NCBI GenBank assembly: GCA_007129985.1
Contig: SKUL01000182.1
Span: 1 to 7,223, forward strand
Direction of reading: 5' to 3'
Source: Flavobacteriales bacterium
GTDB lineage: Bacteria; Bacteroidota; Bacteroidia; Flavobacteriales_D; SKUL01
Length of the DNA stretch: 7,223 nt
Each line of letters starts with the position of its first letter. Positions within the stretch are counted from its first letter, which is position 1. The notes beneath the pieces are model-generated. The model worked only from the letters and a program-made list of their open reading frames with translations, made no database searches and was not told the origin of the DNA. A program made the translations under genes and the position numbers. Below, piece after piece: positions 6,599-7,223 of the stretch.

Positions 6599-6696
6599 GC
6601 GCTCCTTGAGTCTCTATTGCGCTCCTTGCGGTTAAGTCTTTAAACCGCAATTCCGCCATGAGTCGGAACGCAAAGAAGGCGCGATGGGCGCAAGGG
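6599..6696. repeat. Palindromic GCG-rich repeat block inside the MITE
   Basis: GCGCTCCTTG occurs twice with a 20-base period (6599-6608, 6619-6628). The second copy leads into an 8-bp stem, TTGCGGTT (6626-6633) with AACCGCAA (6643-6650), around a 9-base loop. A small TTCCG/CGGAA stem (6651-6655, 6664-6668) follows. The right part (6669-6696) reads CGCAAAGAAGGCGCGATGGG then CGCAAGGG, an imperfect complement of the left part. The whole could fold as one long, interrupted hairpin on either strand. It codes for nothing evident. Confidence 0.65.
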
Positions 6697-6746
6697 ATAC
6701 TTCAAATTCAGAATCTCATTTCATGCTCATCAAGCATAATCAGTAT

Positions 6747-6763
6747 TAAATGCGTTTGCCCTG
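6747..6763 (-). repeat. Right terminal inverted repeat (17 bp)
   Basis: TAAATGCGTTTGCCCTG, the exact reverse complement of 6440-6456, followed directly by the second copy of the 10-bp target duplication. Confidence 0.92.
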
Positions 6764-6773
6764 GTGATAAGCT
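6764..6773. repeat. Target-site duplication, right copy
   Basis: GTGATAAGCT, identical to 6430-6439 and directly next to the right inverted repeat. It ends 42 bases before the HTH gene start, so the insertion sits at the upstream edge of that gene's promoter. Confidence 0.9.
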
Positions 6774-6788
6774 TGATTGGGGTAAAAT

Positions 6789-6806
6789 GTAAACAAAAAT
6801 GTTTAC
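6789..6806. promoter_or_regulatory. Candidate autoregulatory operator of the HTH gene
   Basis: GTAAAC (6789-6794) and GTTTAC (6801-6806) form a perfect inverted repeat with a 6-base A-rich spacer. It is centred about 18 bases upstream of the ATG and overlaps the -7 box. HTH antitoxins commonly bind such dyads in their own promoter. Binding here would block RNA polymerase. No binding data are available. Confidence 0.55.
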
Positions 6807-6811
6807 TTTTG
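6804..6811 (+). promoter_or_regulatory. Bacteroidota-type -7 promoter box of the HTH gene
   Basis: TACTTTTG matches TAnnTTTG exactly. Transcription would be expected about 5-7 bases downstream, at or next to the ATG at 6816, implying a leaderless or nearly leaderless mRNA. The nearest TTG candidates for the -33 element (6773-6775, 6777-6779) are a few bases too far upstream for ideal spacing, and the first overlaps the last base of the target duplication. Confidence 0.5.
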
Positions 6812-6815
6812 TACT

Positions 6816-7223
6816 ATGAATGTTCACTTGAAAAAATACAGAGGGATTCACCCCGGCATCTTACTGAGGCGGGAGCTGGACAAGAGGTCTATCAGGCAAC
6901 GAACCTTTGCCCGGGAAATTTCCTGCTATCCACAAACCTTAAACGCGATTACCAAAGGCAAAAGAAAGCTGCCTGTGGATTTGGCATTAAGAATTGAGGA
7001 TAAACTTGGTTTGGAGGAAGGTACTTTCACCCTGCTTCAGGCATACTATGACATTCATACCGAAAAATTGAAACAACAAAGTAAACCGGAGCTAAGAAAG
7101 TCCTTGTTTTGGGACACACGCTTTGAAAGTATTGATTGGGTTAAGGAATACAAAGCTGTAATCAGAAGGGTGTTTGAATATGGAACCGAAGAGGACAAAG
7201 CAGAAATACAGCGATTTTATGGA
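6816..7223 (+). CDS. HTH antitoxin-like protein, AbiEii-type toxin-antitoxin locus (3' partial)
   Basis: The frame is open from ATG at 6816 to the window edge: 136 residues, no stop. Residues about 7-75 form a HigA/XRE-like helix-turn-helix domain: YRGIHPGILLRRELDKR, then FAREISCYPQTLNAITKGKR and DLALRIEDKLGLEEGTF. A basic linker (KLKQQSKPELRK) follows. The second segment, SLFWDTRFESIDWVKEYKAV then IRRVFEYGTEEDKAEIQRFY, resembles a C-terminal domain (DUF6922-like) found in Bacteroidota regulators placed upstream of AbiEii/AbiGii nucleotidyltransferase toxins. I recognise this from memory of the family and could not search it. It is therefore probably the antitoxin and autorepressor of a toxin-antitoxin or abortive-infection pair whose toxin gene lies beyond the window. 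The inverted repeat at 6789-6806 fits autoregulation. It could also be a stand-alone regulator. Confidence 0.75.
   Translation, partial: MNVHLKKYRGIHPGILLRRELDKRSIRQRTFAREISCYPQTLNAITKGKRKLPVDLALRIEDKLGLEEGTFTLLQAYYDIHTEKLKQQSKPELRKSLFWDTRFESIDWVKEYKAVIRRVFEYGTEEDKAEIQRFYG

Larger units (their letters stand above)
6440..6763. mobile_element. 324-bp MITE-like element, probably ISAs1-family derived
   Basis: The ends are a perfect 17-bp inverted repeat, CAGGGCAAACGCATTTA at 6440-6456 and its reverse complement at 6747-6763. They are flanked by a perfect 10-bp direct repeat, which is the signature of transposition. There is no transposase gene, only 290 bases of interior, so movement would need a transposase in trans. 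Ends starting CAGGG and 8-10-bp target duplications are, from memory of IS classification, typical of the ISAs1 family; this assignment is inference. The interior 6457-6598 shows nothing I recognise. The interior 6599-6696 is a palindromic, GCG/CTT-rich block listed separately. Insertion split a spacer that was originally about 100 bp between the S10 gene and the HTH gene. The identical target copies suggest a fairly recent event. Confidence 0.87.

Noticed and set aside
6764..6997. A 77-codon open frame beginning at a GTG within the target duplication
   Set aside because: It overlaps the HTH gene in another frame, its product has no domain-like pattern, and its start was created at the insertion junction. 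The frame from 6816 gives a recognisable protein.
1..7223. CRISPR array, tRNA or rRNA genes
   Set aside because: No regularly spaced direct repeats, cloverleaf-like sequence or rRNA-like segments were seen on either strand.

Overview
The window looks like a chromosomal segment from a member of the Bacteroidota, probably a Flavobacteriales-type organism. Three secreted proteins end in type IX secretion system (T9SS) type A sorting domains. No gene has a clear Shine-Dalgarno sequence. The only strong promoter match is the Bacteroidota -7 box (TAnnTTTG). The sirtuin, hexapeptide-repeat and serine carboxypeptidase genes all resemble Bacteroidota versions. The genus cannot be fixed from this sequence.

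Layout. 1-1191 (+) is the 3' part of a large secreted, T9SS-sorted protein with a protease-associated (PA) domain and Ig/PKD-like repeats. A strong rho-independent terminator (1223-1259) ends three bases before the next gene. 1263-2420 (+) encodes a secreted protein with three Kazal-type inhibitor modules alternating with two copies of another six-cysteine module, then a T9SS tail. A second terminator (2448-2480) separates it from a convergent CobB-like sirtuin (2473-3168, -). Divergent from the sirtuin is an unrecognised secreted T9SS-sorted protein (3222-4202, +). It converges, with one base between stop codons, on a PaaY/gamma-carbonic-anhydrase-type hexapeptide protein (4204-4803, -). Divergent from that is an exported S10-family serine carboxypeptidase (4879-6381, +).

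6382-6815 has no gene but holds the clearest mobile signal in the window. It is a 324-bp non-autonomous element (6440-6763) with perfect 17-bp terminal inverted repeats, flanked by a perfect 10-bp target-site duplication. Its CAGGG ends and 10-bp duplication resemble the ISAs1 family. The right target-site copy lies 42 bp upstream of a gene that runs off the window (6816-7223, +). That gene encodes an HTH protein resembling the antitoxins of Bacteroidota AbiEii-type toxin-antitoxin systems. It has an inverted-repeat operator overlapping a perfect -7 box, placed so that the mRNA may be leaderless.

The genes do not form one pathway. Most are single transcription units on alternating strands. 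The common theme is export: four of the seven genes encode secreted proteins, one with protease-inhibitor modules and one a peptidase. The right edge appears to enter a defence or toxin-antitoxin locus whose partner gene lies outside the window.
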